Source: Flavobacterium johnsoniae UW101
GTDB lineage: Bacteria; Bacteroidota; Bacteroidia; Flavobacteriales; Flavobacteriaceae
Direction of reading: 5' to 3'
Assembly (NCBI RefSeq): GCF_000016645.1
Contig: NC_009441.1
Span: forward strand, 1,612,001 to 1,676,000
Length of the DNA stretch: 64,000 nt
The notes below the pieces were generated by a model, which did no database searches, was not told the origin of the DNA, and was given only the letters and a program-made list of their open reading frames with translations. Both the position numbers and the translations under genes were made by a program. Positions 7,448 to 14,931 of this stretch are shown here, piece after piece (the first letter of the stretch is position 1; each line of letters opens with the position of its first letter).

Positions 7448-8005
7448 ATGAATTTACCAAAGAGATATATTACAAGCGTTGTCACAGTTATTGCTGTGAC
7501 ACTGTTTTTTGGATGCGAAAGTAATTTTAAAGAAGTTCAAAAAATTAACTTCTCAGAGTTTGTTCCGGCAAGTGATGCCGATACTGTGAATATCAAATAC
7601 ACAGATTCTGGTAAAATAACAGGAGTTTTGATAAGCTCAAAAATGCTTGATTATTCTAATCTTGAATTCCCTTTTACAGAATTTCCAAAAGGAATTGATG
7701 TTACTTTATACGACAAAAAACAAAAGCGTACCTTTATTAGATCAAATTATGCTGTATCCTATAAAAATACAAGTATAATAGATTTACAGGGAAAAGTTAA
7801 AATTACCTCAGAAGCGGGACAGGTTTTGGAAACAGAACAAATGTTTTTTGATCAAAAAAATGAGTGGTTTTACACAGAAAGAAAATTTAAACTTACAGAT
7901 GCTAAAGGAGTTTCTTTTGGTCAGGGAATTGATTTTAGCAAAGACTTTAAAGTGATTAATTCGCAGCGAATAAGCGGTGAATTTGAATCAGACGAAGAAT
8001 TATAA
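7448..8005 (+). CDS. lptC: LPS export ABC transporter periplasmic protein LptC
   Basis: LptC links the inner-membrane LptB2FG extractor to the LptA bridge that carries lipopolysaccharide to the outer membrane. The 185-residue protein has a lipobox-like N-terminus ending 'LFFGC' (Cys23), so it may be lipid-anchored rather than held by the usual helix. The rest is a single beta-jellyroll, with typical segments 'VLISSKMLDYSN', 'FPFTEFPKGIDVTLYD' and 'LETEQMFFDQKNEWFYTE'. It is followed after 2 bases by a small membrane protein and then the CNNM gene, so it forms a tight operon. Confidence 0.9.
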   Translation: MNLPKRYITSVVTVIAVTLFFGCESNFKEVQKINFSEFVPASDADTVNIKYTDSGKITGVLISSKMLDYSNLEFPFTEFPKGIDVTLYDKKQKRTFIRSNYAVSYKNTSIIDLQGKVKITSEAGQVLETEQMFFDQKNEWFYTERKFKLTDAKGVSFGQGIDFSKDFKVINSQRISGEFESDEEL

Positions 8006-8007
8006 TT

Positions 8008-8202
8008 ATGGGATATTTAAAATACACACAATACGTTTACATCTTATTTGCAGTTTACTTTATCTATGATGGAGTAATAAAGCTTACCGAAAATAACGAA
8101 GCCTACCCTTTGAGTTTTGTTATTGCAGGAATGGCTGTTTTTATGTTTTTCTTCAGGAGAAGGTTTCTTAATAAATATAACGATCGAAATAAAAAACAGT
8201 AA
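8008..8202 (+). CDS. Small two-TM membrane protein
   Basis: 64 residues with two hydrophobic helices (about 8-25 and 36-50) and a basic C-terminus 'RRRFLNKYNDRNKKQ' that should stay in the cytoplasm. It is packed 2 bases after lptC and 2 bases before the next gene, which is strong evidence that it is translated. No family is recognised and the function is unknown. Confidence 0.75.
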   Translation: MGYLKYTQYVYILFAVYFIYDGVIKLTENNEAYPLSFVIAGMAVFMFFFRRRFLNKYNDRNKKQ

Positions 8203-8204
8203 AA

Positions 8205-9464
8205 ATGGAAATTAGTATTATAATATTGTGTTTAATACTATCAGCATTTTTTTCAGGAATGGAAATAGCTTTTATTTCCTCAAATAAAATTTATCTTGGA
8301 ATTGAAAAAAAACAAGATAATTTTCTGTCTCAAATTCTAACAAAACTTACCGAAAATCCTTCAAAATTTATAGCTTCAATGCTTATTGGAAACAATGTAG
8401 CACTTGTAGTTTATGGATTTTATATGGGAGATGTTGTCCTGAAATGGATAACAGGTCTTGGATTTCATTTTTCAGACGTAACCACTATTTTAGTTCAAAC
8501 TTTAATTTCGACTTTTATAGTTCTGATTACAGCAGAGTTTTTTCCGAAAGTTTTTTTTCAAATCTATGCCAATTCCTTAATTAAGATTTTTGCCGTTCCG
8601 GCTTATCTTTTTTACAGGCTGTTTTACTACGTCTCTACGTTCTTTATCTGGATATCTGATTTTATTTTAAGGAAGTTTTTTAAAACAGAAGGCGATCAGG
8701 TACAATTGTATTTTAGTAAAGTTGAACTTGGTAATTATATTACAGAACAAATGAGTTCAGTTGAAGATGATGATGAAGTCGATTCTGAGATTCAGATTTT
8801 TCAAAATGCCTTAGAGTTTTCAGGAGTAAAAGCGCGTGATATTATGACACCTCGAACAGAACTTGTAGCAATAGATTTATTTGACAGTGTTACAGATTTA
8901 AAAGAGCTTTTTATAGAAACCGGATATTCAAAAATTGTAGTAAGTCAAAACTCCCTTGATGATATTGTAGGTTATGTACATTCATTCGATTTATTTAAAA
9001 AACCGCAGACCATAAAATCTGTTTTAATGACTGTTGAATTTGTTCCGGAAACGATCTTAATAAAAGACGCTTTAAATATTTTGATTAAAAAGCGAAAAAA
9101 CGTTGCAGTAGTTTTAGATGAATATGGAGGAACTTCCGGAATTGTAACAATTGAAGATATCGTTGAAGAGCTTTTTGGTGAAATTGAAGATGAGCACGAT
9201 TTAGATGAAGAATTGATAGAACAGGATTTAGGTGAAGGTAAATATTTGTTTTCTACACGCTTAGATGTCGAATATCTAAATGAAACCTACAAACTCATGA
9301 TTCCCGAAGAAGATTCATATGGAACATTAGGAGGCTTTATTGTAAATTCTACCAAAGAAATACCACAAAAAGGAGATAAAATTGTGATTGACAGGTTCCA
9401 TTTTAAGATAGAACAGGCTTCAAACAAGAAAATTGAATTGGTCAAAATGACAATAAAAGAGTAA
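8205..9464 (+). CDS. CNNM/CBS-domain membrane protein (hemolysin C / CorC family)
   Basis: 419 residues in three parts. An N-terminal CNNM (DUF21) membrane domain spans about 1-175 and starts 'LCLILSAFFSGMEIAFIS'. Two CBS domains lie about 205-325, with 'DIMTPRTELVAID' and 'VVLDEYGGTSGIVTIEDIVEELFGEIEDEHD'-type signatures. A CorC/HlyC FAD-like C-terminal domain ends the protein. Family members (CorB/CorC, YfjD, and the gliding protein GldE) are linked to Mg2+ export or have accessory roles. No gldD or other gliding gene is adjacent, so GldE is not supported. It shares the lptC operon. Confidence 0.9.
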   Translation: MEISIIILCLILSAFFSGMEIAFISSNKIYLGIEKKQDNFLSQILTKLTENPSKFIASMLIGNNVALVVYGFYMGDVVLKWITGLGFHFSDVTTILVQTLISTFIVLITAEFFPKVFFQIYANSLIKIFAVPAYLFYRLFYYVSTFFIWISDFILRKFFKTEGDQVQLYFSKVELGNYITEQMSSVEDDDEVDSEIQIFQNALEFSGVKARDIMTPRTELVAIDLFDSVTDLKELFIETGYSKIVVSQNSLDDIVGYVHSFDLFKKPQTIKSVLMTVEFVPETILIKDALNILIKKRKNVAVVLDEYGGTSGIVTIEDIVEELFGEIEDEHDLDEELIEQDLGEGKYLFSTRLDVEYLNETYKLMIPEEDSYGTLGGFIVNSTKEIPQKGDKIVIDRFHFKIEQASNKKIELVKMTIKE

Positions 9465-9512
9465 ATTTTTAAATAATTAAAAAAAATTGTGTAAAATAAA
9501 ACGCTAGTTGTA

Positions 9513-9541
9513 TTGTTATTAACTAGATAATTGTATTTTCG
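9513..9541 (+). promoter_or_regulatory. Promoter of the PpiD-like foldase gene
   Basis: TTG (9513-9515), an 18-base spacer and 'TATTTTCG' (9534-9541) approximate the Bacteroidetes consensus. This places the transcript start between the promoter and the ATG at 9573. Confidence 0.55.
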
Positions 9542-9572
9542 CAAACTGAATATAAAATTAACGATAATAAAA

Positions 9573-11672
9573 ATGGCAGTTTTAGCAAAAATTAGACAGC
9601 GTTCCGCTTTATTGATAGGAGTTATTGCACTTGCATTATTTGCATTTATAATACAAGATCTAATCGGTAAAGGAACATTTAGTCAAAGTTCAAAAGATGT
9701 AGGAAGCATCGATGGAAAAGATATTTCATTTGAAGACTTTAGAGTTAAAGTTAGTAATCTTGAAAAAAGTGGTCAAGGAATTACTTCCACTGAAGCTGCA
9801 AACAGAGTTTGGGATCAAGAAGTTTCAATCGCATTATTATCAGCTCAGTTTGATAAATTAGGATTGAGAGTTGGTGAAAAACACTTAATTGAAGTTTTAA
9901 AATCAGACCCAAATATTGGTAAAAACCCTATGTTTTTAAACGCAGCAGGAGTTTTTGATGTAGTTAAATTTAAAGACTACTTTAAAGCAAATCCTGAAGC
10001 AGCACAATATATTTCTGATAAAGAAAAAGATGCTGAATTAAACGCAAAATTTCAAATCTATAATACTTTAGTAAAATCTGGACTTTACACAACTGCTAGT
10101 GAAGGAAAGTTAAAGTATGAAATGGAAGCTAACAAAGTAAACTTTGCTTACGCTGGAGCGTTATACTCTTCTATTAAAGATAGTGAAGTAAAAATTTCTG
10201 ATTCAGATATCGTAGATTATATGAAGAAAAACGAGAAGAAATTCAAAGCTGATGAAACTCGTGAAATTCAATACGTTTTAGTTGAAGATAAAGCATCAAA
10301 ACAAGATGAGGCTGATATTAAAGCTAAAATTACTGCCTTATTATCTGGAAGTGTTGTTTACAATGCAAAAACAGGTAAAAACGATACATTACCAGGATTT
10401 AGAAACGCAACAAACATTGCTGAATTTGTAAATGCAAATTCTGATGTTCCTTACGATTCTACTTATGTTCCTAAAAATGCTCTTCCAGCTGTAGATGCTG
10501 ATAAATTATTCAGCTTACCTGCTGGTGCAATTTACGGTCCTTATGTTTACGGAAAATACTATGCAATTTCTAAATCTTTAGGATTTAAAGCTGGTGTTAA
10601 CGCTAAAGCAAGTCATATCTTAATTGGTTATGAAGGTTCTCAAACACCAAACCAAAAAGAAAAAAGAACTAAAGAAGAAGCTAAAGCTAAAGCTGAAGAA
10701 ATTTTAGCACAAGTTCAGTCAAACCCTGACAGCTTCATGATGCTTGCTTTTACAAGTTCTGATGATTCATCTGCTCAGCAAGGTGGTGATTTAGGATATT
10801 TTGGTCAAGGCCAAATGGTAAAACCATTCAATGATTTTGTATTCAACAACGGAATTGGAAAAGTTGGTTTAGTAGAAACTCCATTCGGTTTCCACGTTAT
10901 TAAAATTACTGACAAACAAGACGGAATTCGTTTAGCTACAATTGCTCAAAAAATCGAGCCTTCTGAAGCTACTTCTGATAAAGTATTTACATTAGCTACT
11001 AAATTCGAAATGGAAGCAGCTGATAAAGATTTCGCTGCTACTGCAAAAGAATTAGGTTTAAAAGTTGAAGGCCCGGTTTCTGCAAAAGCTATGGACGAGC
11101 AGTTTGGACCATTAGGAGCTCAAAGAAACATCGTTAGATGGGCATTTGATAAAGAAACTGATAAAGGTGACGTTAAACGTTTTGAATTAGCTAATATCGG
11201 ACACGTTATTGCTCAATACAAAGGAGAAAACAAATCTGGTTTAGTTTCTGTTACTATGGCTAGACCTTATGTTGAACCAATCTTGAAAAACAAGAAAAAA
11301 GCTGAAATCTTAAAAGCTAAAATGACAGGTTCAAGCATCGAAGCTGTTGCTAAAAGTGCTGGTGTAGCTGTACAACAAGCTGCAGATGTTACTTTAGAAA
11401 ACCCTGTTTTACCAGGCGGAGTTGGACAAGAGCCACAAGTTGTAGGTACTGCATTTGCTTTAGCCGCTAACAAACTTTCTGCTCCAATTGAAGGAAATAC
11501 AGGAGTTTATGTAGTGAAAAATATCAAAACTGTAAAAGCTCCAGCCCTTACAAACCATGCAGAATATGTTGCTAAAGTAAAAGCTCAAAGCGCATCTGAT
11601 GCAGGAAGAATTTTACCAGCGTTGAAAAACAATGCTAAAATTGAAGATAACAGATTGCAATTTAATTACTAA
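9573..11672 (+). CDS. PpiD/SurA-like periplasmic peptidyl-prolyl isomerase
   Basis: A membrane-anchored periplasmic foldase of 699 residues that helps secreted proteins reach the envelope. The start 'MAVLAKIRQRSALLIG' is preferred because it gives a short basic N-terminus and a single anchor helix at about 12-30, as in PpiD; the codons upstream are promoter DNA. A SurA_N-type chaperone region follows ('FEDFRVKVSNLEKSGQG'). A parvulin rotamase domain lies about 345-450, with 'ASHILIGYEG', 'GGDLGYFGQGQMVKPF' and 'VETPFGFHVIKI'. Codon use is biased to a few common codons, which suggests high expression. A strong terminator ends the unit. Confidence 0.92.
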   Translation: MAVLAKIRQRSALLIGVIALALFAFIIQDLIGKGTFSQSSKDVGSIDGKDISFEDFRVKVSNLEKSGQGITSTEAANRVWDQEVSIALLSAQFDKLGLRVGEKHLIEVLKSDPNIGKNPMFLNAAGVFDVVKFKDYFKANPEAAQYISDKEKDAELNAKFQIYNTLVKSGLYTTASEGKLKYEMEANKVNFAYAGALYSSIKDSEVKISDSDIVDYMKKNEKKFKADETREIQYVLVEDKASKQDEADIKAKITALLSGSVVYNAKTGKNDTLPGFRNATNIAEFVNANSDVPYDSTYVPKNALPAVDADKLFSLPAGAIYGPYVYGKYYAISKSLGFKAGVNAKASHILIGYEGSQTPNQKEKRTKEEAKAKAEEILAQVQSNPDSFMMLAFTSSDDSSAQQGGDLGYFGQGQMVKPFNDFVFNNGIGKVGLVETPFGFHVIKITDKQDGIRLATIAQKIEPSEATSDKVFTLATKFEMEAADKDFAATAKELGLKVEGPVSAKAMDEQFGPLGAQRNIVRWAFDKETDKGDVKRFELANIGHVIAQYKGENKSGLVSVTMARPYVEPILKNKKKAEILKAKMTGSSIEAVAKSAGVAVQQAADVTLENPVLPGGVGQEPQVVGTAFALAANKLSAPIEGNTGVYVVKNIKTVKAPALTNHAEYVAKVKAQSASDAGRILPALKNNAKIEDNRLQFNY

Positions 11673-11700
11673 CCGAAAGTTTTAGTAAAATAAATAAAAG

Positions 11701-11740
11701 AAAAACCCGAAACGTTCAGCTGAATGTTTCGGGTTTTTCT
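11701..11740 (+). terminator. Terminator of the foldase gene
   Basis: A long perfect palindrome pairs 'aaaaacccgaaac' with 'gtttcgggttttt' around a second inner palindrome 'ttcagctgaa'. It lies 29 bases after the stop. The remaining gap to 11961 is AT-rich with nothing else recognised. Confidence 0.9.
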
Positions 11741-11961
11741 GTATATAATGTTTTAGCAAAATGATTTTGTAGTAAATGTTTTATGTAATTTACTTAACTA
11801 TATGGGAATTATGGAAATATAACCTTAAAAATTTGTGATTATAAAAATATTACAGTTAATTTGTCGGAATTTTTGTTCTAACAAATCTAAATTTTAACAA
11901 ACATTTGTTAATGCAAGTTCTGAGAGAATTATAAACAAATACTTTAATAATCAAACATTTA

Positions 11962-12408
11962 ATGTTTTATAAGTTTAAATTTTTAAGAAGAAAACCAAAG
12001 GTATATTCTAAAATTGAAAATCACATTTTTGGAATAATTACGGAGCTTTTAAAAGTTAGCACTACCGACATCAATGTTGATGAATTGGGTGGTAAATATT
12101 ATTTAAGTAACGAAGAACAACACTTTAAGGTAACAATTTTAAGTAACGATTACGTTATCAGGCTAACCAATACCCGTGACTCTGTAGCTGAAAAATACGA
12201 TAAGGTTTTTGTAGAAGATGTTTTGAAAGCTGTAAAAGAAGAAAAACACCGCAGAATGGAGCTGGTATACGACTCTATTACAAACAGTATTGAGAAAATG
12301 GCTGAACGTCTGCATAATACACTTATAGAGTCTAACGAGCAGGAAAATGAAAAAGTAAGACGTTTAGAATCTGAACCAGTTGAAAATGATCAAAAAGTAA
12401 ATTTTTAA
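11962..12408 (+). CDS. Conserved hypothetical protein, 148 aa
   Basis: No family is recognised. The protein has no signal peptide. A basic start 'KFKFLRRKPKVYSK' is followed by an alpha/beta body and a long, charged helical C-terminal half (about 75-148) rich in Glu and Lys that could form a coiled coil. It stands alone between a terminator and a convergent mevalonate gene whose end is only 22 bases away, with no hairpin visible between them. Confidence 0.65.
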   Translation: MFYKFKFLRRKPKVYSKIENHIFGIITELLKVSTTDINVDELGGKYYLSNEEQHFKVTILSNDYVIRLTNTRDSVAEKYDKVFVEDVLKAVKEEKHRRMELVYDSITNSIEKMAERLHNTLIESNEQENEKVRRLESEPVENDQKVNF

Positions 12409-12430
12409 TTACGCTTATTGATATTGATAA

Positions 12431-13345
12431 CTACTCCTGCAAAATCATTTCATCATAAGAGAGAATAACATCATATCCTTTTGATGTAAAATAATCCTTA
12501 GGATTTTCTTTTGAAACCACCATTACAAAGTCTCCTCCCCAAGCACCTAGACTTTTAACAGTACCATTAAAATCAGGAAACGCAATTTCTTTAATTGTTT
12601 TTATCTCCATAATATTACTTAAATGAATTTCATGTTTTTCTACTGCGTAGGCAAATTCTTTTAAGGTTTTAGCGTTCAGGATAGCATTAGTTATTTTATT
12701 GTTTTCGGCAACACTCTTTGCTAGATTTTGGTCTTTGTGTCTGTTATAAGCTTGTATAGCAGTTTTACTGTTTTGTTTTTTGTTGAGATAAACAAAGTGA
12801 ATGTTTTCTGTAAAGTCCGGATTGAAAATAACCGGTTCAACAAAATTATTTTCTATTCTATATAAAATAGGAGTATTGTTCTGCGCGCAGGCTATGTCAT
12901 AACCGCTGCCTCCAAAGCTGTTTTTAAGCAGTGTAAAAGCATTAATTTTGGTCCACTGCGCAATATTATTAATCAAGGTCGAAGATGTTCCCAATCCCCA
13001 ATTTCTTGGAAAAGTAAGATTCGTTGTTATTCTGTATCCTTTTGACTGCTTAATAAATTCAGGATTTAAAAGATAAGCTTCGTGCAGGATATTAATTAAA
13101 GTGGTTTTTACAGTTTCAACTTCAGAATCTATATTGTTTATAACTTCATCAAATGAAATTACATTTTCAAACCAAAGCTGTTTGTCGTAGTCATAACTTT
13201 TCCATTCTATTATTTGGTTTTCTCCTTTTGTTACAACTAAATCCTGACCAAATTTTGTTGGCAGTGCAAATGCATCTGCGCCATCTAATACTAAATATTC
13301 TCCAGAGATGAATAATTTTCCGTTACTGTAAAAGGTTGTTGACAT
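12431..13345 (-). CDS. GYDIA-family GHMP kinase
   Basis: A 304-residue small-molecule kinase of the GHMP superfamily. The nucleotide-binding glycine loop is 'RNWGLGTSSTLINNIAQW'. The motif 'GSGYDIACAQ' names the GYDIA group and carries the probable catalytic Asp. The N-terminus 'NGKLFISGEYLVLDGADAF' matches the first GHMP motif seen in mevalonate and phosphomevalonate kinases. It lies directly downstream of HMG-CoA reductase on the same strand, so it very likely phosphorylates mevalonate or phosphomevalonate in isoprenoid synthesis. Which of the two kinase steps it performs cannot be told from sequence. Confidence 0.9.
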   Translation of the reverse strand: MSTTFYSNGKLFISGEYLVLDGADAFALPTKFGQDLVVTKGENQIIEWKSYDYDKQLWFENVISFDEVINNIDSEVETVKTTLINILHEAYLLNPEFIKQSKGYRITTNLTFPRNWGLGTSSTLINNIAQWTKINAFTLLKNSFGGSGYDIACAQNNTPILYRIENNFVEPVIFNPDFTENIHFVYLNKKQNSKTAIQAYNRHKDQNLAKSVAENNKITNAILNAKTLKEFAYAVEKHEIHLSNIMEIKTIKEIAFPDFNGTVKSLGAWGGDFVMVVSKENPKDYFTSKGYDVILSYDEMILQE

Positions 13346-13355
13346 ACGTATTTTT

Positions 13356-13436
13356 TAGCCCCGATAGAAGTGGAAATCCTTTTGCTTTTTTCTTTAAAAA
13401 GGAAAAGATTGCAGCGAATAGCGGGATCAGCTTCTA
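13356..13436. repeat. Imperfect palindromic intergenic repeat, family C
   Basis: The 92-base gap between the two mevalonate genes is nearly filled by one imperfect hairpin. 'agccccgatagaagtgga' pairs loosely with 'cgaatagcgggatcagct', and 'aatccttttgcttttt' pairs with 'aaaaaggaaaagatt'. The 'ccccgatag...tagcggga' pattern resembles a repeat I know from Flavobacteria and other Bacteroidetes. No second copy was found in this window. Confidence 0.6.
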
Positions 13437-13437
13437 A

Positions 13438-14751
13438 TTATTTTCTTAAACTTTCAATGAATTCAACTACGGCACTATGTGAAACAGCAGTTTTCTTAAA
13501 ATGTGCTTTTATCAAATGACGTTCTTCGTCTGTAGCTTCAAACTGGTTGATGATATTATTTAAGTGCATTTTCATGTGTCCTTCCTGAATTCCTGTTGTG
13601 GTTAAAGAACGCAATGCTGCAAAATTTTGTGCTAAACCTGCTACGGCAGTAATTTCCATTAACTCTTTTGCAGAAGGTTTTTCAAGCATTTCCATGCATA
13701 ATTTTACTAATGGATGCAGTGAAGTCAGGCCGCCAACGGTTCCTAGTGCTAAAGGAATTTCAAGCCAGAATGTAAAAATTCCGTTCTCAATTTTTGCATG
13801 TGATAAACTTGCATATTGACCGTTTTTTGAAGCATAAGCATGAACTCCGGCTTCTACAGCTCGAAAGTCATTTCCTGTAGCCAGTACAACAGCATCAACA
13901 CCATTCATGATACCTTTATTATGTGTTACAGCTCTAAAAGGCTCAATTTCGGCAATTTGAACAGCCTGAACAAAGCGTTCTGCAAATTCCTGTGGATTTT
14001 GGATATGTTTTTCGGCTAAATCTTCAATTGGACATGAAACTTCGGCTCTAACTAAACAGTTAGGTACATAATTCGATAAAATACTCATGATAACAGTTAA
14101 TGTATCCTCTTCAGAAAATAAATCAGAATGCTGAAATTCTTCTTTTAAAGTAGATGCGAACTGCTCTAAGCATGAATTGATAAAATTAGCGCCCATGCTG
14201 TCTTTAGTTTCAAAAGTGGCATGAAGCTGATAGTAATTCTCAAGTAAATTTCGTTTGTCTTTTAATTGAATATCTAATATACCGCCGCCGCGTTCCTGCA
14301 TGTTTTTGGTAATGCTTTGTGTTTCAGAAAAAAACTTAGGTTTTATCTGCTGGAAAAACGATTGTAATTTTTCGGCATCACCATTAAAATTAAAATGAAC
14401 CTGACCAATTTTTTCGGTATCAATTATAGTGGCTTTAAAGCCTCCGCGTGAAGCCCAAAATTTGGCTGCTTTTGAGGCTGCGGCCACAACAGAACTTTCT
14501 TCAATGGCCATTGGTATCGTTTTATACTTCCCATTAATCAAAAAATTTGGAGCAACCCCAAGCGGAATATATAAATTGGTAATCGTATTCTCAATAAATT
14601 CATCATGCAGCTGTTGGAGCTTTTCGTCTGAATTCCAGTAATTTCTTATAATATTTAAGGCCTCTTCAGGAGTCGAAAAATATTCATTGGCGATCCAGTT
14701 AATTTTTTCTTTTTTGGATAATTTAGAAAATCCGGCAACAGCGTTGTTCAT
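13438..14751 (-). CDS. mvaA: Hydroxymethylglutaryl-CoA reductase, class II
   Basis: Reduces HMG-CoA to mevalonate, the committed step of the mevalonate pathway; although class II enzymes are labelled degradative, Bacteroidetes use them for isoprenoid synthesis. The ATG at 14751 is preferred over an in-frame TTG two codons earlier. In the 437-residue protein the catalytic Glu lies in 'EESSVVAAASKAAK' (about 85). Lys279 is in 'THNKGIMNG', Asp295 in 'ATGNDFRAVEAG', and the late catalytic His in 'EGHMKMHLNN'. 'DSMGANFIN' is the nucleotide-site segment. The GYDIA kinase follows on the same strand after repeat C. Confidence 0.96.
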   Translation of the reverse strand: MNNAVAGFSKLSKKEKINWIANEYFSTPEEALNIIRNYWNSDEKLQQLHDEFIENTITNLYIPLGVAPNFLINGKYKTIPMAIEESSVVAAASKAAKFWASRGGFKATIIDTEKIGQVHFNFNGDAEKLQSFFQQIKPKFFSETQSITKNMQERGGGILDIQLKDKRNLLENYYQLHATFETKDSMGANFINSCLEQFASTLKEEFQHSDLFSEEDTLTVIMSILSNYVPNCLVRAEVSCPIEDLAEKHIQNPQEFAERFVQAVQIAEIEPFRAVTHNKGIMNGVDAVVLATGNDFRAVEAGVHAYASKNGQYASLSHAKIENGIFTFWLEIPLALGTVGGLTSLHPLVKLCMEMLEKPSAKELMEITAVAGLAQNFAALRSLTTTGIQEGHMKMHLNNIINQFEATDEERHLIKAHFKKTAVSHSAVVEFIESLRK

Positions 14752-14931
14752 TCTCAATATATTAAATAATAATGTTGCCGCAAAGATACTATTTTAAGAG
14801 TTTTGATTGCAATCTATTTCAGACATGAAAGTACGCAATCGTTATTTTTTTTAACATTTAACACTTAAAATGTGTATTATGTTTATTTTTTTTATTAAAA
14901 TTGGGCTCTTTTTATATTTAAAATAATTCTA

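Noticed and set aside
7436..7448. A 'TACATTTG' element just before lptC, suggesting a leaderless transcript
   Set aside because: It fits the -7 consensus but no -33 element is at the right distance, and lptC is close behind an upstream gene.
8205..9464. Gliding motility protein GldE
   Set aside because: The domain layout is shared with GldE, but the lptC neighbourhood and absence of gldD favour the general CNNM/CBS family.
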